Shown here piece by piece: positions 1 through 10,240 of a stretch of 27,747 bases of DNA. The notes beneath the pieces are model-generated. The model had not been told where the DNA came from, made no database searches, and worked only from the letters and a program-made list of their open reading frames with translations. The translations under genes were made by a program, and so were the position numbers. Positions within the stretch are counted from its first letter, which is position 1; each line of letters opens with the position of its first letter. The stretch is from Heterotrichella gracilis (Eukaryota > Sar > Xanthophyceae > Tribonematales > Xanthonemataceae), in NCBI GenBank assembly GCA_032358255.1, contig JAULBX010028626.1, forward strand, positions 1 through 27,747. Direction: 5' to 3'.

Positions 1-121
1 CCTAGGCTTACCTACCCCCTTTGCCCCCTCTACCCTACCAAACACCATACATTTAGGAAGCCGTTCGTCTGATAAACATCCTAAATGTCCCAACCATTCA
101 ATTATGAATCATAAATGTATG

Positions 122-149
122 ATTGCTCGCAGGCTGATCGGGTGTTGGG
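122..149 (+). repeat. Upstream copy of acceptor and start of exon 222
   Basis: Bases 122-149 repeat 211-238 with 27 of 28 identical, covering the CTCGCAG acceptor and the first codons of the exon. After that the copy diverges into AT-rich intron. Confidence 0.85.
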
Positions 150-221
150 GCATGTGGTGGGATAATATAAACTTACACCTTTTGGGGTTATATAACATAC
201 AGCTTTTCCTATTGCTCGCAG

Positions 222-3200
222 GCCGATCGGGTGTTGGGTCAGGTGCCAGGCGCGGTGGGTGAGGCGCGTGCGGCGCAGGCGCTGCTGGCGTGCGCGGCCC
301 ACCGCAGCGCCCCCGTGCGTGGCACGGTTGCTACGCATTTGGATGCCCTACTGCAAGGGGGAGCGGGCGAGCAGGCTGGCAGGTGCGCTCTTCTATATGG
401 CTTGAGTTTCAGGGTTTGGAGAAGGCTGAATTTGTGATTTTTGGCACTGATCAGTGAAACATCTCATCCAGACAGTTTCTATCAGACAAGCGATTTAAAA
501 TATGATGATGCAATTTCCTTCAGCCTGTTCATCAACCCCCACCCCACATTCCGCAGGCAACGCCTCCCTGGTGGATCGCCTCATGCGCACCTGTGTGTCG
601 TTCCTGGAAGAGGGGAGCCTGGAGACCCGCACCCACGCCAAGCGGGCGCTGCATGCGCTGAGGCGGCTATTGGGGCCCGAGGAGTGGCGGCGACAGGTAA
701 TTTAGGGTTTCTTAGGTCATTCCCTGCCTCCTTCATCTGCATTGTTCACTCATAGTCTGGAATGGGGGCCGAGGGGCATGGTAATGGCAAATATGAAAGC
801 ACTTCTTGAACTAGCTTCATTATTGGTTGCCTTCTTTAATTACTTCAAATTTACAACTCTCTTATTGAAATTCTTTGTCTGTTGTATAATCACATATTTT
901 CAATTTCAATTTCACATCGATGGATCTAAGTATATTGTTTTGCCCCGCCAGGTGTCGCGACTGGGTGACAAGCAGCGCAGGCTGGCTGAGGCTCTGGAGG
1001 GGGGGACCTCACCCCCGACACTGCCCCTGCGGTCGCCAGGCTCAGCAGGACCTGGGCTATCCAAGCTGAAGAGCGTGAGGTGGGTGGGTGTGGGTGGTGG
1101 CGGTGACAGTGGGTGGGGTGTGGGGGGGAGGTGGCTCTTCATCTGTGGTGTGGGGGTAGAGTGGGGTGGGCTGTCCAATCTGAAGAGCGTGAGGTGGGTC
1201 GGTGTGGGGGGTTGCGGCAGTGGCTGCGGGCTGTGGGGCGTGGGTATGGTGAGAAAGGCTGTGTGTTGGTGGGAGTGGGGTGTCATGGCTGTGGCTGTGG
1301 CTGTGGCTGTGGGTGTGGCTGTGGCTGTGGCTGTGGCTGTGGCTGTGGCTGTGGCTGCGGATGTGCATGGACATACTGTAAATGTGGATGTGGATGTGGA
1401 TGTGGAACTTCCCTTCCTTTTGCATTGGGGAGGCAACCATCCATCCCAAAACCCTACACACTACTACCCCATAGCTGTAGCTGTTTGTACTCTAGCCTTA
1501 AACATAGCCCTGAACCCTAAAACCCTATCCTACTCACCCCAGGCGCCGGACCAGTTCGGACGATGGCACACTCATCCCCGCCGGAACCCCCACCCGCACA
1601 CCCCTCCGCTCCCGATCCTCATCCGACGGTGGGGCAGAGGACGACGCCACCACCCCCAACCGCCGCACCACCCCCCTCACCCGCCTCAAGTCCCTCCGCT
1701 CGCCCCCGGGGCCGGACCGCCAGGGGTCCGGAGGGGGTGGCGGGGGCTGGTACCCCCTACCCGACCCCACCACCCAGCAGCGCATGCAGGCGCTGGTGGC
1801 GCAGCTAGATGCGAGGGAGTGGCGGGAGAGGGGGGATGCGCTGTGTGCGCTCGGGGCCGAGGGGGCGGTGCTTGCGGGTTTGCCGGATGATGCCCTGCTG
1901 CCGCTGCTGGAGAGGCTGGGGCAGCGGCTGGGGGATGCCAATGCCAAGGTCAACATGCAGGCGCTGGAGGTGGGTGCGGAAGAAAATTGTCGTTTTAAAT
2001 ATAGTTGCATTGATAAAGCATGATTGTTTTTTCGGTGCAATAAACCTTGAACCAAACCCCAACAGCCTCAGGACCACCAGGCCATGGGCTGTGGCATGAC
2101 TCACGGCGCACAGGAAGCAAGCAAGGCGATTTTCTCACTGCGTTTCCATGCTTCCCGCTGCAGGTGCTGACCGAGTTGGCCCCGGTGCTTGGTGCACGCA
2201 CGGGCATTGCGCTGCCATGCCTGCTGCCACCGCTGTGCGCCATGGCCGGTGCAACAAACGACCGCCTGCGGGCGCGCGCATCAGCAGCAATGGACGCGCT
2301 ACTGACCCCGCTGGATCCACAGGTAGGGAGTACAACAGGGCACATGTTGTGATGGAGGCGCTACTGGCGCCGCTAGACTCAACAAATTGGATCAACCCGA
2401 AACAGTGATGGCACTAAATGGCACAAGCCCGTTCTTCTTAGGCTCTGTTAGGTTTCTAAGCATTGCTGGACCCACAGGTAGGGAGTACAACAGGGCACAT
2501 GCTGTCATGGTTCTGCTTTCAACCTTGTCCTTGTCCCCCCCAAATCTGGATGACAGAGCTCCAGGATCGGTTGAAAGCAGCCTCTGGAAAACCAAAAAAT
2601 GCAATGTCAAGTGCACTACCCTGAACACGTATCCGTATGCGCCACAGATGATGTGGTTGACACCTAAACCACGTGTTTCACCCCTGAACACGCGCCGTGG
2701 CTGACCAGTGTCCTCAACAGGCATCCCCTGGCATTCTGCAGGTGATACTCCCACCGCTGGCTGCTGAGGTGGCGCACGGCGCGGCGCGGGCCCGCCCCGC
2801 CCTCGCGCTGCGGCTGGAGGGTGTGGTGGCGCAGGTGGGGCCCTCAAGGCCCGCGGCCCTAGTTCGCCACGCCATCCCTGCTGCGCTGGCCCTGCTGCCG
2901 GACTGGTCCAAATCGGAGGTGCGGGGCTTTTACGTCAAATGTAGATGGACCCTCCATTCCAAAACCTGTTTGTTACCTTTAATCGATAATCAAAGGCATG
3001 TCCGATTCTGCTTCTGTCGAGAAGTGAGGTGTACCCGATACCTCATGCATGTGCAAACTGCGACCCAGGCTTGCCATTTCACTAGTTTGGTGTGGAAGCA
3101 TATGTACTTTTTTGTCAATCAGTCTTGCATTAATCGCATCAGTTCATTTCAGGTGCCTCTCTCCCCTCAAAATCTGTCTCAAAACTGATTTGGATACCCT

Positions 3201-3354
3201 ACCAATGCAGGTGCGGGCCGCTGCCCAGGGCCTTCTGTCTGAACTGGCTCGTCACGTGAGTGCAGAGCTGGTGGCGGCTGTTGAGCGCCTGCCTGCCGGG
3301 AGCAAGGAGCGGGTGTTGGAGGTGGTGAGGCAGGTGGCGCGGCAGTCTAAGTGA
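222..3354 (+). CDS. TOG-array protein, TOGARAM/crescerin-like (3' part)
   Basis: Partial; upstream exons lie outside the window. Exons: 222-378, 557-696, 952-1079, 1543-1969, 2164-2322, 2742-2918, 3211-3354 (TGA). The first two finish a TOG/HEAT domain (LETRTHAKRALHAL helix). A Ser/Thr/Pro/Gly-rich linker follows in exon 1543-1969, then a C-terminal TOG domain starting near MQALVAQLDAREWRERGDAL, with the NAKVNMQALEVL helix typical of TOGARAM and CLASP families, ending VRQVARQSK. Known family role: binding tubulin and regulating microtubules of cilia. The linker is open only in the frame needing a donor at 1080, which keeps phase. Odd: the first intron fits phase only with a GC donor at 379; the GT at 383 would break the HEAT frame. 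CLASP is the alternative; the C-terminal TOG favours TOGARAM. Confidence 0.82.
1168..1209 (+). repeat. Downstream copy of donor edge of exon 952-1079
   Basis: Bases 1168-1209 match 1054-1095 at 38 of 42 positions, spanning the exon end (SKLKSVR), the GTGGGT donor and first intron bases. The copy lies 114 bp downstream in the intron. Confidence 0.85.
1286..1405 (+). repeat. GTGGCT / GTGGAT hexanucleotide minisatellite
   Basis: About a dozen GTGGCT units (1286-1357) followed by four GTGGAT units (about 1383-1405), inside the intron 1080-1542. It produces long repetitive open frames on both strands that are not genes. Confidence 0.9.
2346..2511 (+). repeat. Split copy of donor edge of exon 2164-2322
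   Basis: The exon end plus intron start (about 2290-2350) recurs in two pieces. The exon part (GGCGCTACTGGCGCCGCTAG) is near 2352-2378. The last exon bases, the GTAGGGAG donor and intron start are at 2466-2511. About 85 bp of unrelated sequence separates them, so one copy was probably interrupted by an insertion. Confidence 0.75.
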
Positions 3355-3478
3355 AGCGGGGATGCGGAAAAGGGGGCATTTTTGCCGATCCCCGTCCTTC
3401 CACCCAGCTTGGGCTCGGGGATTTAGTTGGTCCTGGGGATTGACGGGGTAGATCTGGGTGGTGGTTGACCTGATGGGA

Positions 3479-3541
3479 GCATGGTGCGGGTGCTGGAGGG
3501 GGCGATGCAGGTGGCGCGGCAGTTTGAAATGAGTCGGGGAG
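3479..3541 (+). repeat. Copy of the terminal exon end in the 3' flank
   Basis: Sequence at 3479-3541 repeats the last coding bases, stop and following bases of the TOG gene (about 3299-3361), including GCAGGTGGCGCGGCAGT. The TAA-GTGA region is altered to GAAATGAG. It lies about 125 bp past the stop, in the presumed 3' UTR. Confidence 0.8.
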
Positions 3542-5262
3542 GGGAGGATGGAACGTTTTTTTACGAGGGGGAGATTGGGCAGGGGAATTGATCGGGAGAG
3601 GCAGTGAGCATGTGGCTGCATGGCCCAAATATGCATTGCGGGCATTTTGTTTGCAGTTGAATAGTGTACTTTTTTTTGGGGGTGAGACTTGTAGGATACC
3701 TATGTAGTGTGAGTTATTCAGACAGCATTCAGCATAAACTTACTGCAATAGGATGTGGGCAAATTGAGAGACCGTGACGCGGGGCCTGACAAGGCGCATT
3801 GGGCTAAAGCACTTGGAGGTACTGAGTACAAATGTATATGAATAAGGCTTGTGAACAACAATCATTTTTGCGTGTCCCCAACAGCCTGCTATATGTGGGC
3901 TGCACAGCGGTAACCACTGTAATAGCGCACCACACTTGGTGCATTGGTGGTCCAGCTGGGATTGCAGATATGGCCCAAACTGCATAGGCTATGCAGTTTG
4001 GGCCATATCTGCAATCCCAGCTGGACCACCAAAGCTAAGCCGCTGGCTACCGTGCCACTGGCTCAGAGCTTGTCCACTGCTGGGGTGTCCTTGCGCCATT
4101 ATGCTGAAATAGGCATAATTGCGCACGCCATGGAAAGTTGATCCTCGCCACATTTGGGCTATGCTAACCCACTTAAGTATCGTGTACACTGAAGCACTGC
4201 AAGGAGCGAGGAATTGCAGGGCCCTGGCATATCTTCGGGACTGTATCGAAATTGAAGAATCCCAAAACTGGATCTGTGGGGACTCGGAAGCCTGACCTGC
4301 CAATACAAACAAAGCGCCGCCTTGGCAACAGGGTTTCTCGGGGGTTCGACGAAACAGACAAGGGTTCTTTGCAAACGCCCCTCGGCACCATAAAACACGC
4401 GCATCAGCCTCTGCATCCAGCCACAGTCGACGTGTTTTCCCTAGTTTTTGCCCCTCCCGCGCCGTGGTTCGTTCCCAGGTCGTTTGCCGGAGCGGTTGGT
4501 GTGTTTGGGGGCAACAAGGTACCAACCATGAACCCTCTGCAGAACCCTTGCCATCCCTAACCAAACCCTCCGCATCTTGTCGTGCGCTGTTCCGTAAGCG
4601 AAACCTTGCTCCCGGCGTTTCCCACGACAGCTTTGGTGCAGCTGGTGCTGGGTGTGTGGCGTGGGTTGGGCTGAGAGGTCGTGGATTCGTTCTAGGGTGT
4701 GCCAAAGCCTTCCATCCTCGTTTCCTTTGGTGAACGCCCCAACTAGAAACAACACCACGATAGGATCAGTGTCCTAGGCCCCATGTCGTTCCATGTTTAT
4801 GAGCAGGCGTGCGGATGTGCAGTGTGGACGGTCCTAATGGCAGCACCCCTAGATAGAGTTGGAAACCCTCTCGAAAAACCCCGGCAGTAAGGCCAAACAC
4901 CTGATCACAACACCTACAGCACCCACCGGTCTCGGTTTTCCCTGTCGTATGGGTGATCGTCTTGCTTCTCGGCTTACGTGGGCTTTTTGCCCGTGATTAG
5001 CCCAAGGATAAGAGTGCGTGGGTCCGTTTGGTGGCATCGCACATTACCCTCCCCCACACCAGGTGACACCCTAGTATCCACCCTCAGCATCAACCACACC
5101 GTCACTCAAACTGTGCGTCTAGCCACCATACGTGCAAACAGTGGTACTCTCGCAAAGAAGCACGCATGCTGACCGTGGTTTGTTGGTGTCTTTCCCCAGG
5201 CAGCAGCCCCTAGAGATATACTGGGCCAGCCCCCAGTGGAAACCCCTCCACAAACCCTCTCC
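3542..5262. other. Intergenic region
   Basis: No recognisable gene. It holds the palindrome at 3944-4032. A 238-codon open frame on the minus strand (3989-4705) begins inside the palindrome; it resembles no family I know and has no splice or repeat context supporting it. A CCCCAG acceptor at 5199 suggests the next gene may have a 5' untranslated exon. Confidence 0.5.
3944..4032. repeat. Perfect 44-bp inverted repeat with 1-nt spacer
   Basis: Left arm 3944-3987 and right arm 3989-4032 are exact reverse complements over 44 bp, separated by one G at 3988. The centre reads CATAG-G-CTATG and the outer ends TTGGTGG...CCACCAA. Weak similarity may continue outward (TGGTTACCG on one side, GGCTACCG on the other), which would fit an older, longer inverted repeat. 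It could extrude as a cruciform or form an RNA hairpin. Confidence 0.95.
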
Positions 5263-8200
5263 ATGGGCAAGAAGGAGACCTTTACAGGAATGCTGCACGG
5301 TAAGCTTTCACCAAACTCCCCTTTTACTGTTCTCAGCATCGCTTGGACCGCTTTACGTGGACAGCTTGCCCCCCTGTCAGTCCCCACAGGGATTGGAGGC
5401 CCTTGCTAGACAAACCCTAGTCAAGCCAAACTTGAACCCTTCCAGAACCCTTGTCATGAGCGAACCTAGCACCATACACTTAACACTAACCCCTACCCTT
5501 AACCCCTACCCTTAACCCCTACCCTTCCGGGTGATTAGCTGACAGCCACACTCGTGGGGGTTTCCTGCGTGCGCCCTCCCCTCCTTGCCGCCTGTGACGT
5601 GTGTGCTGGCTGGTGTCTGATGCCTGCGTGGTGTGCTGTGGTGTGCAGAGAAGGGTGGGGAGGGCGCGCCACAACCCTGGTGGCAGTCCCTGCAGCAGAA
5701 GCAAACACCCACCTCTGACCCATTACCAACCACCTTTCACCAACCAACACAAGGTGACACCCTACCCACCACCTCTTACCGTTTACCCGTAACGTGCGCA
5801 ACCCCACCTCTCACCTGAAGCTGTGTGCGGTGCGGTGCAGGTGAGGAGGGTGGAGCCGCGCCAGAAGCTGCACCTCCCGCCCCAGCAGCGGAGGATCCGG
5901 GGATGGCTGACGACAAGCCAACTAAGTCAGGTGCGCACCCCAAACCCTAGGGTTCCTATCTAGGATTGGGTTTATGTTTTGAATAAAGACAAGCCAGGAA
6001 GGTCATGTGCTACCTAGGGTTTGTGCAGGGGTGCACTGCGTGTAACTACTACATAAACCAAATAGTGATTGTAATGAACCCGTGTTCACACTTTTGCTGC
6101 CCTGTGCCCCCACAGGCCGAAAGCGCACAGCCACAGCCGCAGCAGTTGCCGCGGCCGCCGACAAGCCCCAGCCCCGCAAAAAGAAGGCGGCACCAGTCGA
6201 GCAAGGTGCCCCACCCCCACCCCCACCAGCACCACCCGCGGAGCCCCTCCCACTAGCCCCGGAGGGACCTATGGAGGATGTGGTGGAGGCAGCACCGGAG
6301 GGTGTGGTTGATGGTGGTGTGGAGGCGGAGGGGGGTGTTGGCAAGGCAGTGCCGGAGGAGGCAGCAGGTGGGGACTGTGGGGGGGTGGGGGAGGGGAAAC
6401 GCCATGACCGCGCAAGCAGGTCCTGGGATTGGGGTGCTTGCCATGGCATGGCTCCTTTCTGACACCTAGCAACACTTCAGGCTTTCATTGTGGACTTGAG
6501 GCTGAATCCGTCCATTTGCAGCGCACAGTGCATGTGCGCCATGCGGAGGCCAACACACTCACCATGCCAAACTGTATGTGGAAGATTGACTGCTAACAAA
6601 CCTCCATTGCTGGGATGCATGTCACTCACTCGCCATGCCAAGTCTCCTGTGCACCAGCTAAGGCCCATTTACTGCCCCCATGCAGCCCCTGCCCCCCTGG
6701 CCCCCGCCCCCGACCACCTTCAAGATGATGAGCTGCGCCAGGCGGCAGACCTCATGGCCATGCAGCAGGTGAGAAACCCTAAACCCTGATTCCTAAAACC
6801 CTAGACCCTATACCCTGTTGTGAAACCCTAGATCATCCGCATGGTGATGAGCTTGCACCCTGGTAGCACCGCACGTCATGGCACAGCAGGGCCTGACATT
6901 GCCTGAATGGACCACACCTCAACCCTAAACTTTAAACCCTGCACACACCCCACATCACCTAATCACCAACCCCGCCCCGTTCCCTCCAGGTGTCCTATGA
7001 CCAGGTCGACGCGGCCGCCGTCGCCGCCGCGCGCGCCGCAGGCGCCACCCTGCAGCTTCACGTGTACCTGATCAGTGCGGGGGCGGAGGCGCAGGTGGAG
7101 GTGCCGCTGGAGGCCTCGGTGCCCTACCTCAAGCGCGAGCTGCAGCGCCAGGGCGGGGGGCAGGTGCGCACAATGGAAACCCTAGGAACCCGAATGCAAC
7201 CCCTAGGGCTTTGAGTGTAATTGCTATGCCTCGATGCCCTATAACTAGCGCGAGCTGCAGCGCCAGGGCGGGGGACAGGTGCGGACAATGGAAACCTTAG
7301 GGCCCTGAGTGCAAACCCTATGCAGCGGTGATGGTTTCAAGGTTTAATGTTTTAGGATTGTTCTGAACAGTTTTTAAACACATATTGGGAGGTTTTTAGG
7401 AAGCAGTATCTGAGGTGGAGCTTGGATTTCTGAAATGGCATCTCCAAATACAACCCACTCGGTATGAAATGTTATTGCCGTGGCCGCATCACTTATTATT
7501 TGCTCCCTCTCCCCCACAGATGCCCTACGAGCGGCTTGAGATCCGTGTGTCCTACCCCGGTTTCGAGCACCTTGTGCCCCTTGACGATCTGGATGCGCAT
7601 GGCGAGGAGAACCTGCTCACATCATACGGGTTCACACAGGTGAGGCGCTGTGAAGGCGTGATTTCGTGGCAAATGGGGTGTACGTGGCCCCTGCACGCTA
7701 GGAGATTTGGAATATAACGCAAGAATCATGATCTGTAGGACGTCTTGCCTGATGCATGATTGGCCATCTACTGTTCGTCAATGCGTACACCTGCATTAAC
7801 ACTTTTTTGCAATGAACTAACGACTAACCATCAGTCATTTGTCTCATCAAGGTGTGGGATCACACTCACGATCATCAACTTCATGTTGCTATTCCGCATA
7901 AATCTCACATTACGCCCTTGCCACGTGTTCAGGGCGTGGCCAACAAGGTGTGGGTGCGCCTGGTGTCCCCAGTACCCATCCGTCCCGAGGGGGAGGAGGG
8001 GGCGGTGGCCAGGCCCGAGGGGGGCGGCATCGATGCAGGCATGGTGGATGGCGGCATGACCCTGGCTGCGCTTGCAAGCACCCCCTCCTCGGTGGGCAAG
8101 GTCAAGAATGAGGTGGGTTGGGTGGTAGGGAGTGGGCTGGGTGGTGGGGCGGGAGGGACGGAGTGGTGAGGCGGGGGGGCATGCCTGCCTGTTCCCGACG

Positions 8201-10240
8201 CCTACCATGAATCCTGCTCTTCTGTCTAGAACCCTCTGCAAGCTCGCCTTCAGCTGCCACTCACAAATGCCATGCGCCCCACCTGCCACTTTCCAATGCT
8301 GCCATGTGCATCAACACCACCCACACCATCAGTACCACCATGTCCCACACATGACGACCACCCAATCCCACTTCAGAACCGCAAGAAGTTCCCCAAGTTT
8401 GAGGACAGCGAGGTGGAGGCGCTGGTGCGTGGCGTGGAGACATATGGCACAGGCTGGGAGCTCATCCTGCACGAGGGGAGGGCGGCAGGGGTGCTGCAGG
8501 AGGACCGGACAGGTGTGTGTGCGGGTGGTGGGGGTGGGCCATTCACAGTGACCTGGGATACCATTCCCGAACCCTGGTCCCTACACCCAAAATACCCTTC
8601 ATGCTCGGCAACCCAGAGAAGCACCAAGCTGCGGCATCCAAACCCCCTTGAAACCCCTACGTATCATACCTCAGCTGCCCCCGCGCCCTAAGTGTCAATT
8701 TTGTACACCCCACCTCTTGATCCTTGCACCGTCTTCTCCAGGTGTGGATCTGAAGGCACCAGATGGCCAGCAATAATCTCCCCCAATAGCCCCTGCCGCA
8801 AATGGGTGTCGATTTTATTTTTATATTTTAGTACAATGTTCCCTAATGTCACTTCTTCTTTCCCCAGGTGTAAACCTGAAGGACAAGTTCCGCAACCTGT
8901 GCACCTGGCCTGGGTCATGCACACCAAACCCGAGAAACACCAGGCTGCCTCCACCAAACCCCACTCAAACCCTCAAACAATCCCCGATTGCCCCTGCCCC
9001 AAAGGGTGTCCAGATTATTCATATTCCCTTGTAGAATCACGTTCCCTAAACTTGCATCTTCTTTCCCCAGGTGTGAACCTAAAGGACAAGTTCCGCAACC
9101 TGTGCAACCTTGCCTGGGCCATGCACACCAACCCAGAGAAGCACCAGGCTGCCTCCACCAAAGGCACCTCCAGGGGGGTGCTGCTGACGGACGACCAGGT
9201 GCACCGCGTGCTGGCCTGTATCGACAAGTACGCGCTCAAGGTGAGGAAAGTTAAAATTTGTATGAAGCTGTGGTGGAATGGCTGAAATACGTGTAATTTT
9301 GTGTATGGGTTATCCTGTGACATGTGTGGCATGTTTTAGCGCATGGTGGCCTGCACCGACAAGTATGCGCTGAGGTTAGCCAATATCAATTGCGGTCACA
9401 ACAAATGTTCAGTATGTGGATGGATAGAGTTTTCATTGTTCGCAAATTGGCTCGGTCCAGGTCAAGACTGCCGCGCCTGAGAGTGTAGCGTCCCCCGAGG
9501 AGGGTGCAGTGCGGCGGAGGAGGCGGCGCGCGGCAATGCCCATGGCTGCGGCTGCAGCAGCAGCGGCGGCGGCGGCACAGGTGGGTGGTGGCGGTCCCTT
9601 GGTGTGGTGGGGGTTGGAGGTGGTGGGGCGTGTTGCTTTGGCGGTGATGGTGGTGGCAGCGATGGTAGTGGTGGTGAAACGGAGGGTCGGCGCGTGGCAA
9701 TGCAGATGGCAGCTGTTGCGGCCACACCGGGACAGGCGTGGGCGGCGGTCAGTTGTGCCGAGGGGTGGCGGTGGTGGTGCTTTGTTCGGTGGATGGTGGT
9801 GGATGTGGTTTGCCTGTGTGTGGCGCAATGGCGTGGGACCATGTGCTCCAGGCGCAAGAGCAGTTGCACGTCTAATTCCTCCCGCGTCTACTGTGGGCTT
9901 ATGCTAGCGTTTGCCTTCAAAACCCCAAACCCTTCTGTGCAGGCGTAAGCGCTGAACCCTAAACCCTTGTCTGCAGGCCGCCGCCCAGATACCTGTCCCA
10001 GTGGAAGAGCACATGGGTGGGGAGGGGGGGATGCCCTTGGAAGGGGGGGTGCCACATGGGGCCCTCGAGGGCGGGGTGCCTCACATTGAGGAGCCCGCTG
10101 GTGGTGCAGAGGCTGTGGTGGTGGAGGGTGCTGGGGAGGGTGTGGCGGTGCCTGTGTTAGAGGGTGTGGTGGTGGCAGCGGATGTGGGTGGGGTGGCGCC
10201 ACCTGTTGAGGAGGCAGCGATGGAGGTGCCTGTGGTGTAG
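5263..10240 (+). CDS. Telobox Myb protein, plant TRF-like/IBP type
   Basis: Exons: 5263-5299, 5841-5930, 6116-6367, 6686-6768, 6990-7163, 7520-7639, 7933-8112, 8377-8512, 9071-9240, 9461-9580, 9977-10240 (TAG); all phases agree, 541 aa. Order: a basic, probably nuclear-targeting stretch (KPQPRKKK) in exon 3, Pro/Ala/Glu-rich linker, a probable ubiquitin-like region (LQLHVYLISAG, VPLEASVPYLKREL) as in plant TRP/TBP proteins, then one Myb repeat from about residue 313 (FEDSEVEALVRGVETYGTGWELI) with the telobox helix VNLKDKFRN near 359-367. The following LLTDDQVHRVLACIDKY resembles the fourth helix of plant telobox proteins. The tail has R6, a poly-Ala run and Gly/Val/Glu-rich sequence. Known family role: binding duplex TTTAGGG DNA. 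Odd: canonical VDLKDKWRN is VNLKDKFRN here. The start is less certain: ATG 5903 is an alternative and 5649-5753 could be an in-phase cassette. Confidence 0.88.
5476..5528 (+). repeat. CCCCTACCCTTAA telomere-like tandem repeat
   Basis: Degenerate tandem of a 14-bp unit containing CCCCTACCCTTAA, about three units, in the first intron of the telobox gene. It resembles diverged telomere repeat. Confidence 0.75.
5631..5672 (+). repeat. Upstream copy of acceptor of exon 5841
   Basis: The acceptor and first exon bases at 5823-5863 recur about 190 bp upstream with several mismatches. A matching TGCAG acceptor and GGAGGGCGCGCCA are kept. A cassette starting here (5649-5753, 105 nt) would keep frame, so use as an alternative exon is possible. 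Confidence 0.6.
7231..7302 (+). repeat. Downstream copy of donor edge of exon 6990-7163
   Basis: Bases 7231-7302 repeat 7116-7187, offset 115 bp: exon end (VPYLKRELQRQGGGQ region), GTGCG donor and an AAACCCTAG-like intron motif. The copy has an in-frame TAG where the exon encodes Lys. Confidence 0.88.
8615..8975 (+). repeat. Three decayed copies of the telobox exon acceptor side
   Basis: Upstream of the used exon 9071-9240: (a) 8615-8643, only the CCAGAGAAGCACCA segment; (b) about 8738-8757, acceptor plus GTGTGGATCTGAAG, which encodes VDLK; (c) 8868 to about 8965, acceptor plus GVNLKDKFRNLC, then a 1-nt deletion that shifts the frame. Copy c also shares about 90 bp of preceding intron (CCCCTGCC...TTCCC...CTTCTTTCCCCAG) with the used exon, so the tandem unit is about 200 bp. 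Confidence 0.85.
9341..9377 (+). repeat. Downstream copy of donor edge of exon 9071-9240
   Basis: GTGGCCTGCACCGACAAG at 9341-9377 repeats the exon end at 9206-9245 (VLACIDKYALK and donor), with several substitutions; the donor becomes GAGGTTAG. Confidence 0.8.
9681..9723 (+). repeat. Diverged copy of part of exon 9461-9580
   Basis: GGCGCGTGGCAATGCAGATG at 9690 resembles the exon's GGCGCGCGGCAATGCCCATG. It lies about 165 bp downstream in the following intron. Confidence 0.6.
9927..9945 (+). repeat. Upstream copy of acceptor of exon 9977
   Basis: AAACCCTTCTGTGCAGGCG repeats AAACCCTTGTCTGCAGGCC at 9961-9979. This gives a second, nearby candidate acceptor. Confidence 0.55.

Noticed and set aside
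912..1520. Long open frames on both strands (His/Ser- and Cys/Gly-rich)
   Set aside because: They are products of the GTGGCT/GTGGAT minisatellite in an intron; any frame of it is open.
3989..4705. 238-codon minus-strand open frame
   Set aside because: It starts inside the palindrome and resembles no known family. GC-rich algal DNA often gives such chance frames.
5649..5753. Additional coding exon of the telobox gene
   Set aside because: Its start looks like a decayed copy of the acceptor at 5841. Skipping it keeps phase and gives a simpler model, though cassette use is not excluded.
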